DNA of 64,000 nt from Spirosoma validum (GCF_014699035.1 NZ_JACXAA010000005.1:248001-312000), one strand, 5' to 3'; shown: positions 16,575 to 25,828, counted from the stretch's first letter. Numbers and translations: made by a program. Notes: generated by a model from the sequence alone, not told the origin.

Positions 16575-16655
16575 GAGCAGGGAAAAGAGATAGGTGAATG
16601 AGACTACGGACGAACGCTACGTATCAACAAGCTTTGAGAATACGCATGGAATAGA

Positions 16656-19058
16656 CTACTCGCTTTTTAGGTACTGAATCGGATTAGTTCTGGCGGCTTT
16701 TAGTGCCTGCCGGAAGACGGTCAGGGCGGTGATCAGTCCAGTCAGAATCAGAGTTCCTGCCAGTAGCCAGCCGTTTACCGAAATCCGGTACGTATACTGT
16801 TGTAACCAATCGGATAAAACCCATGCCCCAACTGGTGCTGCTACAAGGAAGCCCAGGCCAAGCAATTTACCAAATTCCCGGCCTAACAGCCAAAGCAATT
16901 GCCCGGTGCGGGCTCCCAATACCCGACGAACGCCAATTTCTTTAGCTTTAGCCTCGCTCAGGAACGTAACCAGCCCGTACAGACCCAGGCAGCTCAGGCC
17001 AATGGCTACCAGCGCAAATGCCTGGACCAAGCCCGCCAGTAAACGCTCGGTTTCCGTAAAGCTTCGCATCAGATTAGTTAGATTTTCAGCGTGGTAGACC
17101 TGATCCGGTAATAACTTGTCCCAGACCTGCTGAATGGCTTGGTGGGTTTGATCGGAGTGCGTCGGATTCAGGCGCAGCATGGCTACCCGGCTGTGCGGGA
17201 GATCATGGATCAGCGTTATCGGTAAAATGGGCTGGTGTAAATCTCCGCTGCGAAAGTCCCGCACGACGCCGACAATCACCCGGTCGGCATCTTTTACCCG
17301 CATGGGTTTGCCCACCACCGCAGCCGGTGAGGAAACGCCTAATTGCTTCACCAGCGTTTCATTGACCAATATGTCGCGACCGATTGTATCAGTAGACCGG
17401 ACGTTTCGACCTGCCACCAGCGATAAATCAAAAACCGACAGGTAATGTTCATCAACCGCCCGCACCCGGGTTTCGAAGGGTTCGGGCTGGGTTGTTGTAT
17501 GATAGCTGAACGGACTGGGGTGGTTGTAGGGCGATGCGGGAAGATCGCTGCCAAAGGTCACCTGCTCAACGCCCGGTACTTGCAGCCACCGCTCACGCAG
17601 GTGTGTCAGGGGGATGGATTGCTGTTGAGGTAAGAAAACGACCCGAGTCGATTCGTAGTGAAATCCCCATTCGGCTCGTTGCATGTGCTGAAGCTGCGTC
17701 GTAATGACCAGTACGCTCAGAACAAATAAGTGCATTAGCACAAACTGACTCCAAATAAGTCCCTGTCGAACGGTTAGGCTACCTGCGAGCCGTGTTGACG
17801 ATTGGTTCGCGAGCGCCGTTGCCGGATTGAAACGAGCCAGCATGAGTGCTGGATATAGGCCCGAAAGGACGATCACGCCAATGGCCAGACCCAGAAACCA
17901 ACCCATTGCCCGGTGTTGAATCACATCCCCAATGGATAGATTCGGACGTAGCATTTCAATGTGCGCAGCCAGGGTCTGATTGACTAAAGGAAGGCTCAGT
18001 TGTGTTAGCATAAGGGCGACGAACATAGCCAGTATCACCAGCAAAGCAGTTTCCAGCATAAACTGACCAATCAACTGCCATCGCGAACTGCCCATCACTT
18101 TGCGGACACCCACTTCGCGAGCCCGTTTGAGCGCCCGGGCCGTCGCCAGATTAATAAAGTTGATACAACCCGCCATCACCAGGAGCACCCCTACACCAAT
18201 CAGGGCATAGAGGACCGGTCGCGGAGCTGTACCACTACGCTGGTGATTGAGTTCGGCCAGTGGCAAAACCTGGTAATCGAACTGTTTGGCTTCCTGAGCA
18301 GATAGATACGTACGCCGAATAGTTGATAAGCTTTGGCTAAGTAGATCCGGATCGGTGCCTTCCCGTAGCCGCACGAAGCACATGGCCTGTAGACCCTGCC
18401 AGTCGGCTAAGGCAGTCGGCCCTTCCAATACCGGAATGGTCGCGTAAGAAACAAAGGCGTCGTAGCGAAGCTGGGTATTCGCTGGCGGATCGTTCACAAT
18501 ACCAGTAACTGTCAGGTCGGTTCGGTTATCTAACCGTATTGTTCGACCCATAGCTGGTTCTGTGTCGAAATATTTTTGGGCGTAGCGTTTACTCAGCACG
18601 ATCGCATTAGGAGCCGCCAGCGCCGTTTTGGGGTTACCACTTACCCATTCCACGCCGAATAGTTCGAAATAATGCGGCTCGGTAAAGCAGACGGTACGCG
18701 CTTCAGCGAACTTTTTCACCCAGCCACCCTTACCATTTGGGACACTAAGAGTACGACCAAAGAAGGTTTCTAATCGAACCGCACTTTCTACAAACGCATA
18801 GTCGCGCCGAAGTATCTCGGCTAACGGGCGGGGGGCCGCATCGGTCGCCATTATGCGTTCACGCCTGATGTCAGTAACAACCCAGTAGGTACGATCCAGA
18901 TGCGGATGATAGCGGTCAAAGCTAAACATATAGTTGACCACTAAAAAAATGATCAGACCGCTGGTTAGCCCTACTGCCAGACCCAGTACGCTAATAAAAT
19001 TGACATGCCAATTTTGCCACAAGTGGCGTCGAGCCACCGTTAGATAGTGAACAAGCAT
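16656..19058 (-). CDS. FtsX/MacB-type ABC transporter permease
   Basis: This 800-residue membrane protein has an N-terminal TM helix (about 20-42) followed by a MacB periplasmic core domain and three TM helices (about 280-400) with the cytoplasmic motif ARALKRAREVGVRKVMG. A second TM helix and core domain follow, then three C-terminal TM helices with AKEIGVRRVLGA. This double architecture is the Bacteroidota fused FtsX-like permease. No ATPase gene is adjacent. A permease-prefix-like gene and a PadR regulator lie upstream on the same strand and probably form one operon. Export of a toxic compound or lipoprotein-related work is possible; the substrate is unknown. Confidence 0.9.
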   Translation of the reverse strand: MLVHYLTVARRHLWQNWHVNFISVLGLAVGLTSGLIIFLVVNYMFSFDRYHPHLDRTYWVVTDIRRERIMATDAAPRPLAEILRRDYAFVESAVRLETFFGRTLSVPNGKGGWVKKFAEARTVCFTEPHYFELFGVEWVSGNPKTALAAPNAIVLSKRYAQKYFDTEPAMGRTIRLDNRTDLTVTGIVNDPPANTQLRYDAFVSYATIPVLEGPTALADWQGLQAMCFVRLREGTDPDLLSQSLSTIRRTYLSAQEAKQFDYQVLPLAELNHQRSGTAPRPVLYALIGVGVLLVMAGCINFINLATARALKRAREVGVRKVMGSSRWQLIGQFMLETALLVILAMFVALMLTQLSLPLVNQTLAAHIEMLRPNLSIGDVIQHRAMGWFLGLAIGVIVLSGLYPALMLARFNPATALANQSSTRLAGSLTVRQGLIWSQFVLMHLFVLSVLVITTQLQHMQRAEWGFHYESTRVVFLPQQQSIPLTHLRERWLQVPGVEQVTFGSDLPASPYNHPSPFSYHTTTQPEPFETRVRAVDEHYLSVFDLSLVAGRNVRSTDTIGRDILVNETLVKQLGVSSPAAVVGKPMRVKDADRVIVGVVRDFRSGDLHQPILPITLIHDLPHSRVAMLRLNPTHSDQTHQAIQQVWDKLLPDQVYHAENLTNLMRSFTETERLLAGLVQAFALVAIGLSCLGLYGLVTFLSEAKAKEIGVRRVLGARTGQLLWLLGREFGKLLGLGFLVAAPVGAWVLSDWLQQYTYRISVNGWLLAGTLILTGLITALTVFRQALKAARTNPIQYLKSE

Positions 19059-19113
19059 CGGAAAAGGGATTTGGTTGGAAGGGACATTAGCCGGTCTGTC
19101 GGTAAACCCGAAG

Positions 19114-19617
19114 TCAGGCGGTCAGTAATCGTTTCGGTCTATGACGACTGCGAGACAGCCACCATCGAACGAAGAATACGCTCATCAATCCGGCTAGTCC
19201 CGCTCCCCAGGCAGTCTGGAATGCTCCTATTGGTACAGCCAGCGGCCGACTGACTATGATCAGGAAGCCCATCAATAGCAGAAAGGTAAGTATACTGGAG
19301 AGCAGCATGTACTGAAAAGGTCTGGTCGCCGGACGCCGTTTGGACCGTAATCTAACCCGAGAGACCGTCAACGTAGCGGATGAAAACCTGACGCTAAATT
19401 CCCGGAGATAGAGTTCTTTCAATTGAGCCAGGACCTGCGGATTTGCCCGCTGCATAACCTGATCGAAAGCAACGGGAAAAGGATGCCCCTGGTCCATCCG
19501 CTGCTCAATCAGGGACGCTATGTGGTCTAACAGTTCGGCCTGCAACGCCTGATGCGGGTTGGTTTTCTGGATATGCTGCTCTAAGTGGTTGAGTTGATCG
19601 CGAGACAGTTTGTTCAT
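19114..19617 (-). CDS. Small membrane protein of the PadR-permease operon
   Basis: The 167-residue protein begins with a soluble helical domain (about 1-75; LEQHIQKTNPHQALQAELLDHIASLIEQRMDQG) resembling the permease-prefix domain fused to some Bacteroidota FtsX-type permeases. Two TM helices follow (about 100-122 and 130-150) and a basic tail (RSRHRPKRLL). Here the prefix is a separate protein with its own TM pair. It sits between the PadR gene (44 bases) and the permease gene (55 bases). I infer that it assembles with the permease. Confidence 0.7.
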   Translation of the reverse strand: MNKLSRDQLNHLEQHIQKTNPHQALQAELLDHIASLIEQRMDQGHPFPVAFDQVMQRANPQVLAQLKELYLREFSVRFSSATLTVSRVRLRSKRRPATRPFQYMLLSSILTFLLLMGFLIIVSRPLAVPIGAFQTAWGAGLAGLMSVFFVRWWLSRSRHRPKRLLTA

Positions 19618-19661
19618 AAATACGTGAAGGAGCGAATGAGTGAAGGAAGAAGAGTCATGAA

Positions 19662-20015
19662 TTATTGCCCGAAGGCCACATCCGGAGAAGGCCTGATGAG
19701 CAGTTGCATCAATTGAATAAACCGCTCAAATTCACTGGCTTTCCGAATAGCTGTCGCACTTCCTGTTGGAGTAAGCCGATAATATTTACGAAGTCGCCCG
19801 TCGACCTCCTGGCTTTGCGTAATCAGTAAGCCTTCGGCTTCCAGCTTGTGAAGCACCGGGTAGAGGGCGCCAAACGTGAGGGTCAGTTCGCCCCCGGTAC
19901 GTTCTTCAACGGCCTGCGTGATCTCGTAACCGTACATTCGTCCTTGCTGAGCCAGCAACTGGAGCACAATCGTTTTCAGTGTTCCCCGTAAAAATTCCTG
20001 ATTGGCTGAGTCCAT
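19662..20015 (-). CDS. PadR-family transcriptional regulator
   Basis: The 117-residue protein is a PadR winged helix-turn-helix protein: LRGTLKTIVLQLLAQQGRMYGYEITQAVEE, the GALYPVLHKLEAEGLL recognition helix and wing, and LRKYYRLTPTGS. The short C-terminal helix serves dimerisation (PadR subfamily 2). It is the first gene of a minus-strand group with the prefix protein and the FtsX-type permease and very likely represses that operon. An AT-rich inverted repeat 40 bases upstream is a candidate operator. Confidence 0.93.
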   Translation of the reverse strand: MDSANQEFLRGTLKTIVLQLLAQQGRMYGYEITQAVEERTGGELTLTFGALYPVLHKLEAEGLLITQSQEVDGRLRKYYRLTPTGSATAIRKASEFERFIQLMQLLIRPSPDVAFGQ

Positions 20016-20896
20016 AGAATTTGATTGATCATTAGTAGTAATTTTGAAACAAAAATATATAAGAAAATTATATATACAAATAAGATTGCTCCTATATTTT
20101 TAAACAGGACTAACAACCGGCTACTGTTACCTTATTGCCTTAAGGACAGCTGGTAGTGGCTGGCTCAGCGCTAACGCACAACTACTCAATAAGTAACGAG
20201 TGAACTAGTTAATCGATCTAACAACTGATTCTGCACTCCAAATGAGAGCATTCGGGAACGTAGGAGAGGGGGGCTGATCCTCCAGAACCCGCATCAGTAT
20301 GTCGATGGATTCTCAGAGATTATAGAACCCAGGCTATAAAAGCCAATTTTCTGCCCCTCTTTTTGCTCATCATTATACTGACGGAGCCAGGCTTCAGAGC
20401 CGCAAACTTTCGAAGTTTGCTGATGTAGCCAGCAAGATGATTCGTGCCAAACAACTTTTCGCTGGGTTCCGTTATGCGAGCCCGGTTAAAAGCGTATCCG
20501 GAAATGTCTCGGGTGCGTCGTCAGGGAAATAATCAGCCGCAGACCGAACCGAATTCGATTGACGAAGTGCCTGCTTAGCGAGAAGGTAAAACTAGCCGGT
20601 CAGAAAAACCTGAGCGGTCAGCCCCGCGAGTTACGTCAAATAATTTCTCTTTCGATGGCTAAACGCTTCCTGTCGCTGGATACGTCTCGTCTTTGGTTTC
20701 GTCCCCCCGTTAATACGTTGACCTCATGCCGAATTTTGTCAATAACCGTTTTGCGTTTCATACATGCTTCCGAAAAGTGAAAAAGCAGCAGTGAAGCTTA
20801 TTGCAGATTGAATACGCGTTCAGGTGTTCCTGGCTGTCCAACTGAATAACCGGCAAGAAATTTGGCAGGCAGGAAGTAAGCAAAATGACCGACTGG
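20016..20896. other. 881-bp intergenic region without a firm gene
   Basis: The first 90 bases are AT-rich and hold the PadR promoter and candidate operator. A perfect 19-base palindrome (GCAAACTTTCGAAGTTTGC) lies at 20402-20420. On the minus strand a 41-codon frame at 20636-20761 encodes a very basic peptide starting MKRKTVIDKIRHEVN; it may be a small protein or a remnant. Plus-strand frames near 20559-20780 show no family features. The base composition does not differ clearly from the surroundings. Confidence 0.4.
20055..20075 (-). promoter_or_regulatory. Candidate PadR operator
   Basis: ATATATAA (20055-20062) and TTATATAT (20068-20075) form a perfect 8-bp inverted repeat with a 5-base spacer, 40 bases upstream of the padR start codon. 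PadR regulators bind such dyads near their own promoters, so autoregulation is inferred. Confidence 0.4.
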
Positions 20897-21940
20897 CTAT
20901 GACGTGAAGGCGTCGACTTTGGGTGGAATTAATGGTATGCCGACCAGAAACGTTTTTTCATCAAAATAAACCTCCACGTTCGAGTAGTCGAGCAGTTTGT
21001 ATTTCATAATGATGTTCTGCAAACCAATCTGATTCGAGGCCACGGTGATCTTCTTCTTCTGTAAATTATTCGCTACGTAAAGCATATCCTCATCCGTGTA
21101 AAGTCGGATACGTAGCGGCCGATTTGCCGAAATGATGTTATGCTTAATGGCGTTTTCAAACAGCAATTGAAGCGTCAGGGGCGGAATCAGGAATTTGGTA
21201 TAACGGGGTTCGACGTCAATCTCGAGCGAAATTCCTTCCCCAAACCGGGTTTTGAGCAAATGAAAATACGCTTTGATAAACTGCATTTCCTCTGACAAAG
21301 GGCAAAGATCCTGGGTATTCTGCCGAAGCAGGTAGCGATATACGGCTGATAGTTCGTCCAGAAAGCGTTCGGCACGCTCGGCGTCGCTGGTAATCAGCGA
21401 GGAAAGGGAGTTGAGGTTGTTGAACAGAAAATGGGGGTTGATCTGCGTTTTCAGCGAATCGAGCTGGCTTTGCAGATTGACTTTTTTTAGCTCTTGGGTT
21501 TCACTATACGACACCCGCCAGCGCTGGTACAAATAAAATCCTTCGAAAACAGCCGCGATCTGAACCGTGCCGACAACCGAGACAAGGGTATTGAAAAAAT
21601 ACGGCTTGAACTCAAAAATCTGAGCCGATTGCCACAAACCAATCAGTTGATAAATAAGGGTTTGTGATATACGAATGACGCTGGAAAAGACAACGAACCA
21701 GACCAGTTGGTACAAAACCCGCTCCCGCGTTTGGGCCAGTTCTGGATAGCGTCGGCGCGAAAGAATGATTCCCCAGCGATTGGTTTCCCAGACCACTACG
21801 CTGCCCAGCACGAAAAAGAAGGGAATGCGCCAATCGTTCGGAAACGGTGCGTTTGTATAGCCATACATCGCCCACTGCCCTGCCAGCGACAGCAGAGGGA
21901 CGCCTATGATGCGCATCCACCTATCGTTCAATTTCTGCAT
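20897..21940 (-). CDS. LytS/YehU-type sensor histidine kinase
   Basis: The 347-residue protein has four predicted TM segments (about 12-28, 40-58, 78-100 and 114-136), a short coiled linker and a His_kinase domain (PF06580 type) with His170 in QINPHFLFNNLNSL. A GHKL ATPase follows with the N-box FENAIKHN. These kinases phosphorylate LytTR-type regulators. No LytTR gene is adjacent; the nearest is the reversed LytTR-receiver protein at 12751, and pairing with it is only a possibility. The signal is unknown. It is monocistronic. Confidence 0.9.
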   Translation of the reverse strand: MQKLNDRWMRIIGVPLLSLAGQWAMYGYTNAPFPNDWRIPFFFVLGSVVVWETNRWGIILSRRRYPELAQTRERVLYQLVWFVVFSSVIRISQTLIYQLIGLWQSAQIFEFKPYFFNTLVSVVGTVQIAAVFEGFYLYQRWRVSYSETQELKKVNLQSQLDSLKTQINPHFLFNNLNSLSSLITSDAERAERFLDELSAVYRYLLRQNTQDLCPLSEEMQFIKAYFHLLKTRFGEGISLEIDVEPRYTKFLIPPLTLQLLFENAIKHNIISANRPLRIRLYTDEDMLYVANNLQKKKITVASNQIGLQNIIMKYKLLDYSNVEVYFDEKTFLVGIPLIPPKVDAFTS

Positions 21941-22004
21941 GTACCTATTGAATCAATCACGTGAGGAAACGGTGCGTTTTGGCTTGTCGCCCAGGGAATG
22001 CAAG

Positions 22005-22742
22005 TTATAAGTCCTGAAACAATTTTGTTAACGCGCGTAAGTTACTCACGTCATACCATTCCTCGCCACCCAGGTTCAGCCATCGCCCATCACGTTTCGG
22101 GCGTTTAAGCTGCGTATCGTCGGGGCTGAAGTCATGTTCGTACACCCGGCTCATCAACTGCTGAAGAGTGGACCAGGGGAGCGTTTGAGACCGTTCGCGC
22201 CGATTTTGTCGAATCAATACGTTAACCGAACGTTCGGCGAACGAAGCGGTCAAATGCACTTCATAGTCTTCCTGCTGGGGGTTCAGATTCAGGTACGTGA
22301 GTTCGAAAGGTCGCTCACGGCCAATGGATTCGTAGGCGGCCTGGATCAGCTCCTGAATCAGATACTGCCAATCGTCCGCATTGGTGGGGTTTCCCTGTTT
22401 GGTGTTTCCGTTAGCTTCGATTGTCATGGCCCAGAAATCATCGTCTTCGGCCAACGTATCTTCTTCGAGTGGTTGTAGCCGGGTTTTAGCCGTCAGATTT
22501 GCTACGGTGTCCAGCCAGGCTTTGGGTAATTTGCCCGACCAACTGAAATCATCGTCGCGGGTGTAGCCTTCCGCAATCAGTTCGTCATCGTCAATGTCGT
22601 CGCGGTCGGGATACGTAATGGCGAGGTCGATCTGTAAGGCATTGTTGGCGACTGGCTGGACGGCCAGGGTATAAAAATAAGAATAGGGCGCGGGCAAAGA
22701 CCGGGCTGTCTGGAAGCGAATCTGAAGGCGTTTGAACGACAT
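22005..22742 (-). CDS. Conserved-looking cytoplasmic protein of unknown function
   Basis: This 245-residue acidic protein has no signal peptide or TM helix. The sequence alternates strands and helices: an N-terminal beta-rich part (about 1-90) with a DRDDIDDDELIAEGYTRDDDFSWSG acidic stretch, then a helix-rich middle (DWQYLIQELIQAAYESIGRERP) and a C-terminal part ending RWLNLGGEEWYDVSNLRALTKLFQDL. I do not recognise a family. It lies 33 bases downstream of the menE-like gene on the same strand and is probably co-transcribed with it. Confidence 0.65.
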   Translation of the reverse strand: MSFKRLQIRFQTARSLPAPYSYFYTLAVQPVANNALQIDLAITYPDRDDIDDDELIAEGYTRDDDFSWSGKLPKAWLDTVANLTAKTRLQPLEEDTLAEDDDFWAMTIEANGNTKQGNPTNADDWQYLIQELIQAAYESIGRERPFELTYLNLNPQQEDYEVHLTASFAERSVNVLIRQNRRERSQTLPWSTLQQLMSRVYEHDFSPDDTQLKRPKRDGRWLNLGGEEWYDVSNLRALTKLFQDL

Positions 22743-22775
22743 ACAAGTGAAACACGGAACGAATCTGTCCCAAAG

Positions 22776-23924
22776 TTAGCGGATTCGGGCTATTGTCGCT
22801 TTCTGATCTACTTTACCGGTAGCTGTCTCCACGAACGTATCAATCGGAATCAGTTCTTTCGGGACAAAATAAGGGCCCAATTTCTCCCGAATCACTTCCT
22901 GAATGGCTTGCCACTCTCCACCAAATACGTCCGTCTTTACCCCATGCCCACTGCCCGCTGCCCGCTGCTCAACCACCACCACTACCCGTTGCCCCAATCG
23001 GTCGTCGGGCAAACCCGTGACAAACAGACGGGGTACGACTCCATTTGATTCCTGCACAAGCTGAAGCAATTCGGTCTGAATAATCTGTTCAACGAGTTCG
23101 GGCTGAATCTTGACGCCACCGCTATTGATGACTCGATCGGCGCGACCCAGCAGGCGAAAATGGAGTGGGTCGGGAAGGGTAACAACGTCGTTGGTCTGGA
23201 TACGCTCAAAATTTGTGGCCGCCGACGTAACGTGCAGGCAATTACGTTCGTCGACCCCGAGCGTGACCCCATCGAGGGCCGTAAACAAATCGCTTTTCTG
23301 CAAACCGTTTAACCGGCGGAGCGCAATGTGCGAAACGGTTTCAGTCATGCCATACGTCGCGTAAACGGGCGATGTGATGATTTGTAACGCCTGTTCCAGC
23401 GCTGGACTGGTAGCCGCTCCTCCAATTAGAATGGCTTTCATTCGGTTCAGACTCGGAAGTCTATCGGGCGTTGTCTCCAGAATGGTTTGCAGTTGCAGCG
23501 GCACGAAGGCCGTAAACGCAAAGCGGGATTCGTTCGGCGTAAAATTGACTAATGGGTTTCCGGCTGGCTCAATGATGGTCATCGGCAGACCAAGTTCCAG
23601 CCCGCGTACGAGCATCATGACGCCCGCTACGTAGTGGATGTTCAGGCAAACTAAGGCCCAGTCGCCCGGCTCTAGTCCGAGTGTCTGGCCGGTCAGGTGG
23701 GCGCTGGCCTGCATCTGCGCCCGCGTGAGCTGAATGGGTTTAGGCGTACCCGTCGAGCCGGATGTATGAAGTGTGAATTCGGTTTGCCCGCTCAGCCACG
23801 CCCGGCAAAACCGCAACGTATCGGCTTCGTAAGGCGTTCGAGGAGTAGGCCAGTTTGTAGGGGTGCTAGGATCGAGAAACAAGGTGGTGCTGGTTAAAAT
23901 GTATTTATGAGAAGGAAAATCCAT
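22776..23924 (-). CDS. menE: O-succinylbenzoate-CoA ligase (MenE-like), AMP-forming
   Basis: This 382-residue protein is a compact ANL-superfamily adenylate-forming enzyme. It has the P-loop FTLHTSGSTGTPKPI (about 58-72), the A5-like YATYGMTETVSH, the DR hinge region (LLGRADRVINSGGVKI) and a C-terminal lysine motif ATGKVDQKA. The short N-terminal domain (about 50 residues less than typical ANL enzymes) is usual for Bacteroidota MenE. It would activate o-succinylbenzoate with CoA in menaquinone synthesis. A menB gene lies 2.4 kb away, which supports the assignment. Confidence 0.85.
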   Translation of the reverse strand: MDFPSHKYILTSTTLFLDPSTPTNWPTPRTPYEADTLRFCRAWLSGQTEFTLHTSGSTGTPKPIQLTRAQMQASAHLTGQTLGLEPGDWALVCLNIHYVAGVMMLVRGLELGLPMTIIEPAGNPLVNFTPNESRFAFTAFVPLQLQTILETTPDRLPSLNRMKAILIGGAATSPALEQALQIITSPVYATYGMTETVSHIALRRLNGLQKSDLFTALDGVTLGVDERNCLHVTSAATNFERIQTNDVVTLPDPLHFRLLGRADRVINSGGVKIQPELVEQIIQTELLQLVQESNGVVPRLFVTGLPDDRLGQRVVVVVEQRAAGSGHGVKTDVFGGEWQAIQEVIREKLGPYFVPKELIPIDTFVETATGKVDQKATIARIR

Positions 23925-24031
23925 CCGTTCCTGACAAAATTTCAGGCTTCGTTAGACCTTGATTGAACAGGTAGATTTTCGATTGGGGCTACTTACCCAA
24001 CTACAAACAAATCGAGAAAAAGAGTTCTGCT

Positions 24032-25141
24032 ATGACTACGCTACGTCGACGTGTCCTGTTACTAATCTGTGGTTTTTTTATCTTCCTGACGGGTGCTATT
24101 TCTGCCGATCCGCCTATTTTTTCACCCGATTACATCAAAAGTATGATGAAAAAGACGGTGGACTGGCAGTTGAAACACCCGAAGCATAAACCGACCGATT
24201 GGACCAATGGCGCTTTCTATTCGGGTGTATTTGCGGCATACGAAACCACTAAATCAAAAGAGATTCTGGATTCGCTGATGGCTATGGGCGAACGTACCGG
24301 CTGGCAACCCGGCTCCCGCTACGACCATGCCGATGATATTGCCATCTGCCAAACGTACATCAATCTGTACCGGCTGAAAAAAGACCGGCGCATGATTCAG
24401 GCAACCATCGATACGGTCCAGAAAATGAGCCGGGTACCGGGTCGGGAAGTAAAGAATCACGGCATTACGTGGTGGTGGTGCGATGCCCTGTTCATGGCTC
24501 CGCCGGTGCTGGGTCAGTTGGGGAAAACCCTGAACGATCCATCGTATTACGCCCTGAATGATTCGCTTTTTAAACAAACCTATAAGCTCTTATACAATGA
24601 GGAGGAACACCTGTTTGCCCGCGATGCTATGTATCTGGTGAATGCGAATGGGGAAGGAAAACGGGAGGGTAACGGCAAAAAGATTTTCTGGTCGCGGGGG
24701 AATGGCTGGGTTATGGGCGGCCTTGTGCAACTGCTAAATGAATTACCCAAAAATCATCCCTCACGTAACTGGTACGTAACGCTATACAAGCAGATGAGTG
24801 AACGTCTGCTTTCGCTGCAACAGGCCGATGGGTTATGGCGGTCGAGTCTGCTCGATCCTGACGCGTTTCCAGGCGGTGAAGGGAGTGGTTCGGGCTTTGA
24901 TTGCTACGCGCTGGCCTGGGGAATCAATCAGGGTATTCTGGACAAGAAAACTTATTTGCCTGCCGTACGAAAAGCCTGGACGGGCTTGAACATGCTGGTT
25001 TCACCCGAAGGACGGGTAGGGTGGGTGCAACCCATCGGCGCCGATCCGCGCCGTAACTTTAACCCCGATAGTTGGGAAGTTTACGGAACGGGCGCTTATC
25101 TGCTGGCCGGCTCCGAGGTCATCAAGCTCCCGAAAAAATAA
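24032..25141 (+). CDS. GH105-type unsaturated glucuronyl/galacturonyl hydrolase
   Basis: This 369-residue protein has a signal peptide (to about residue 25) and an (alpha/alpha)6-barrel of the GH88/GH105 group. Typical segments are DWQLKHP, WTNGAFYSGVFAAYE, YDHADDIAICQTYINLY, WWWCDALFMAPPVLGQL, FWSRGNGWVMGGLVQLL and a C-terminal FDCYALAWGINQGIL. GH105 enzymes remove the 4,5-unsaturated uronic acid left by polysaccharide lyases, for example on rhamnogalacturonan (YteR type), by hydration and spontaneous ring opening. The acid is expected at the Asp in YDHADD. It probably serves the pectin-type locus 10 kb downstream, although it lies outside that array. Confidence 0.9.
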   Translation: MTTLRRRVLLLICGFFIFLTGAISADPPIFSPDYIKSMMKKTVDWQLKHPKHKPTDWTNGAFYSGVFAAYETTKSKEILDSLMAMGERTGWQPGSRYDHADDIAICQTYINLYRLKKDRRMIQATIDTVQKMSRVPGREVKNHGITWWWCDALFMAPPVLGQLGKTLNDPSYYALNDSLFKQTYKLLYNEEEHLFARDAMYLVNANGEGKREGNGKKIFWSRGNGWVMGGLVQLLNELPKNHPSRNWYVTLYKQMSERLLSLQQADGLWRSSLLDPDAFPGGEGSGSGFDCYALAWGINQGILDKKTYLPAVRKAWTGLNMLVSPEGRVGWVQPIGADPRRNFNPDSWEVYGTGAYLLAGSEVIKLPKK

Positions 25142-25143
25142 GG

Positions 25144-25220
25144 TTTAGTAACCACGGAGATTACAGAGCTATTTTTGAAATCTCTGTGCCGTAATGACGG
25201 ACCGCTCTGTGGTTACTAAA
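25144..25220. terminator. Hairpin between convergent genes
   Basis: TTTAGTAACCAC at 25144-25155 pairs with GTGGTTACTAAA at 25209-25220. An inner AGAG...CTCT helix also forms. It lies between the GH105 gene (ends 25141) and the minus-strand Rieske gene (ends 25237) and shares the CACAGAG-type wording of the hairpin at 2186. Confidence 0.6.
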
Positions 25221-25236
25221 AACTGTTCTGCCAACA

Positions 25237-25686
25237 CTACAAGTAGATACGTAGTGTATCAGCGGATTTGCCGGTGCCGGTCTGGTATTTAACCAGCGGT
25301 TGCGTAGCGGGTCCCACAATAACTTTTCCAGCACTGTCATACCGGGAGAGGTGCTGCGGGCAATAGAATTGATTATCTGCCGGTTTATAGGCTAACAGCG
25401 TTCCCTGAGTTGCACACGTACAAGTAGCCGATACGGCAATAAATTGCCCATCTTTCGTCTGCGCAATGATAATGTTGTTTGCCACGATGTACCCACCCTT
25501 AATGCGTAAGTTCTCGTTTATCTGATCTGACAGGCGAAGCGTGAAGTCAATGTTTTGGTCAACCGGCTCCGGATCGCCACCGCTTTGGTTCGAGCAACCC
25601 ATGGAAGAGTTCGATAAGAGAATCACGCCAACGCTGGTGCCGACCAGTCGAAAAAAATCATGTCGGGAGATTGTTTCCGTTTTCAT
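25237..25686 (-). CDS. Rieske-type iron-sulfur lipoprotein with an altered ligand motif
   Basis: The 149-residue protein has an export signal with a Tat-like start (SRHDFFRLVG) and a possible lipobox (SSMGC, Cys31), then a Rieske-fold domain (about 48-149). The second cluster motif is Cys109-Pro-Gln-His112, but the first reads Cys89-Thr-Cys91-Ala-Thr-Gln-Gly where Rieske proteins have Cys-x-His. The four potential ligands are thus three Cys and one His. It could carry a shifted-potential [2Fe-2S] cluster or have lost it. Small exported Rieske proteins of this type are common in Bacteroidota and act as electron carriers of unknown partner. Confidence 0.8.
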   Translation of the reverse strand: MKTETISRHDFFRLVGTSVGVILLSNSSMGCSNQSGGDPEPVDQNIDFTLRLSDQINENLRIKGGYIVANNIIIAQTKDGQFIAVSATCTCATQGTLLAYKPADNQFYCPQHLSRYDSAGKVIVGPATQPLVKYQTGTGKSADTLRIYL

Positions 25687-25828
25687 AAGGTGTCAAGCGA
25701 CTTTTCAGTGCGGTTTTTAACGTATTTTTGTGCCGGTGTACCGGATTTCACGGTATAAATATCATCATTTTTTGTCATTCAACGACAGTGAACAAACATG
25801 TTCACCGGGCGGTTACCCAAGAATAACT

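Noticed and set aside
20402-20420. Perfect palindrome GCAAACTTTCGAAGTTTGC considered as an insertion-sequence end or operator
   Set aside because: No matching partner, transposase or target duplication, and no gene start nearby; left as a note only.
20559-20780. 73-codon plus-strand frame
   Set aside because: Composition looks random, and it overlaps the alternative minus-strand micro-frame; no transposase or other family feature was seen.
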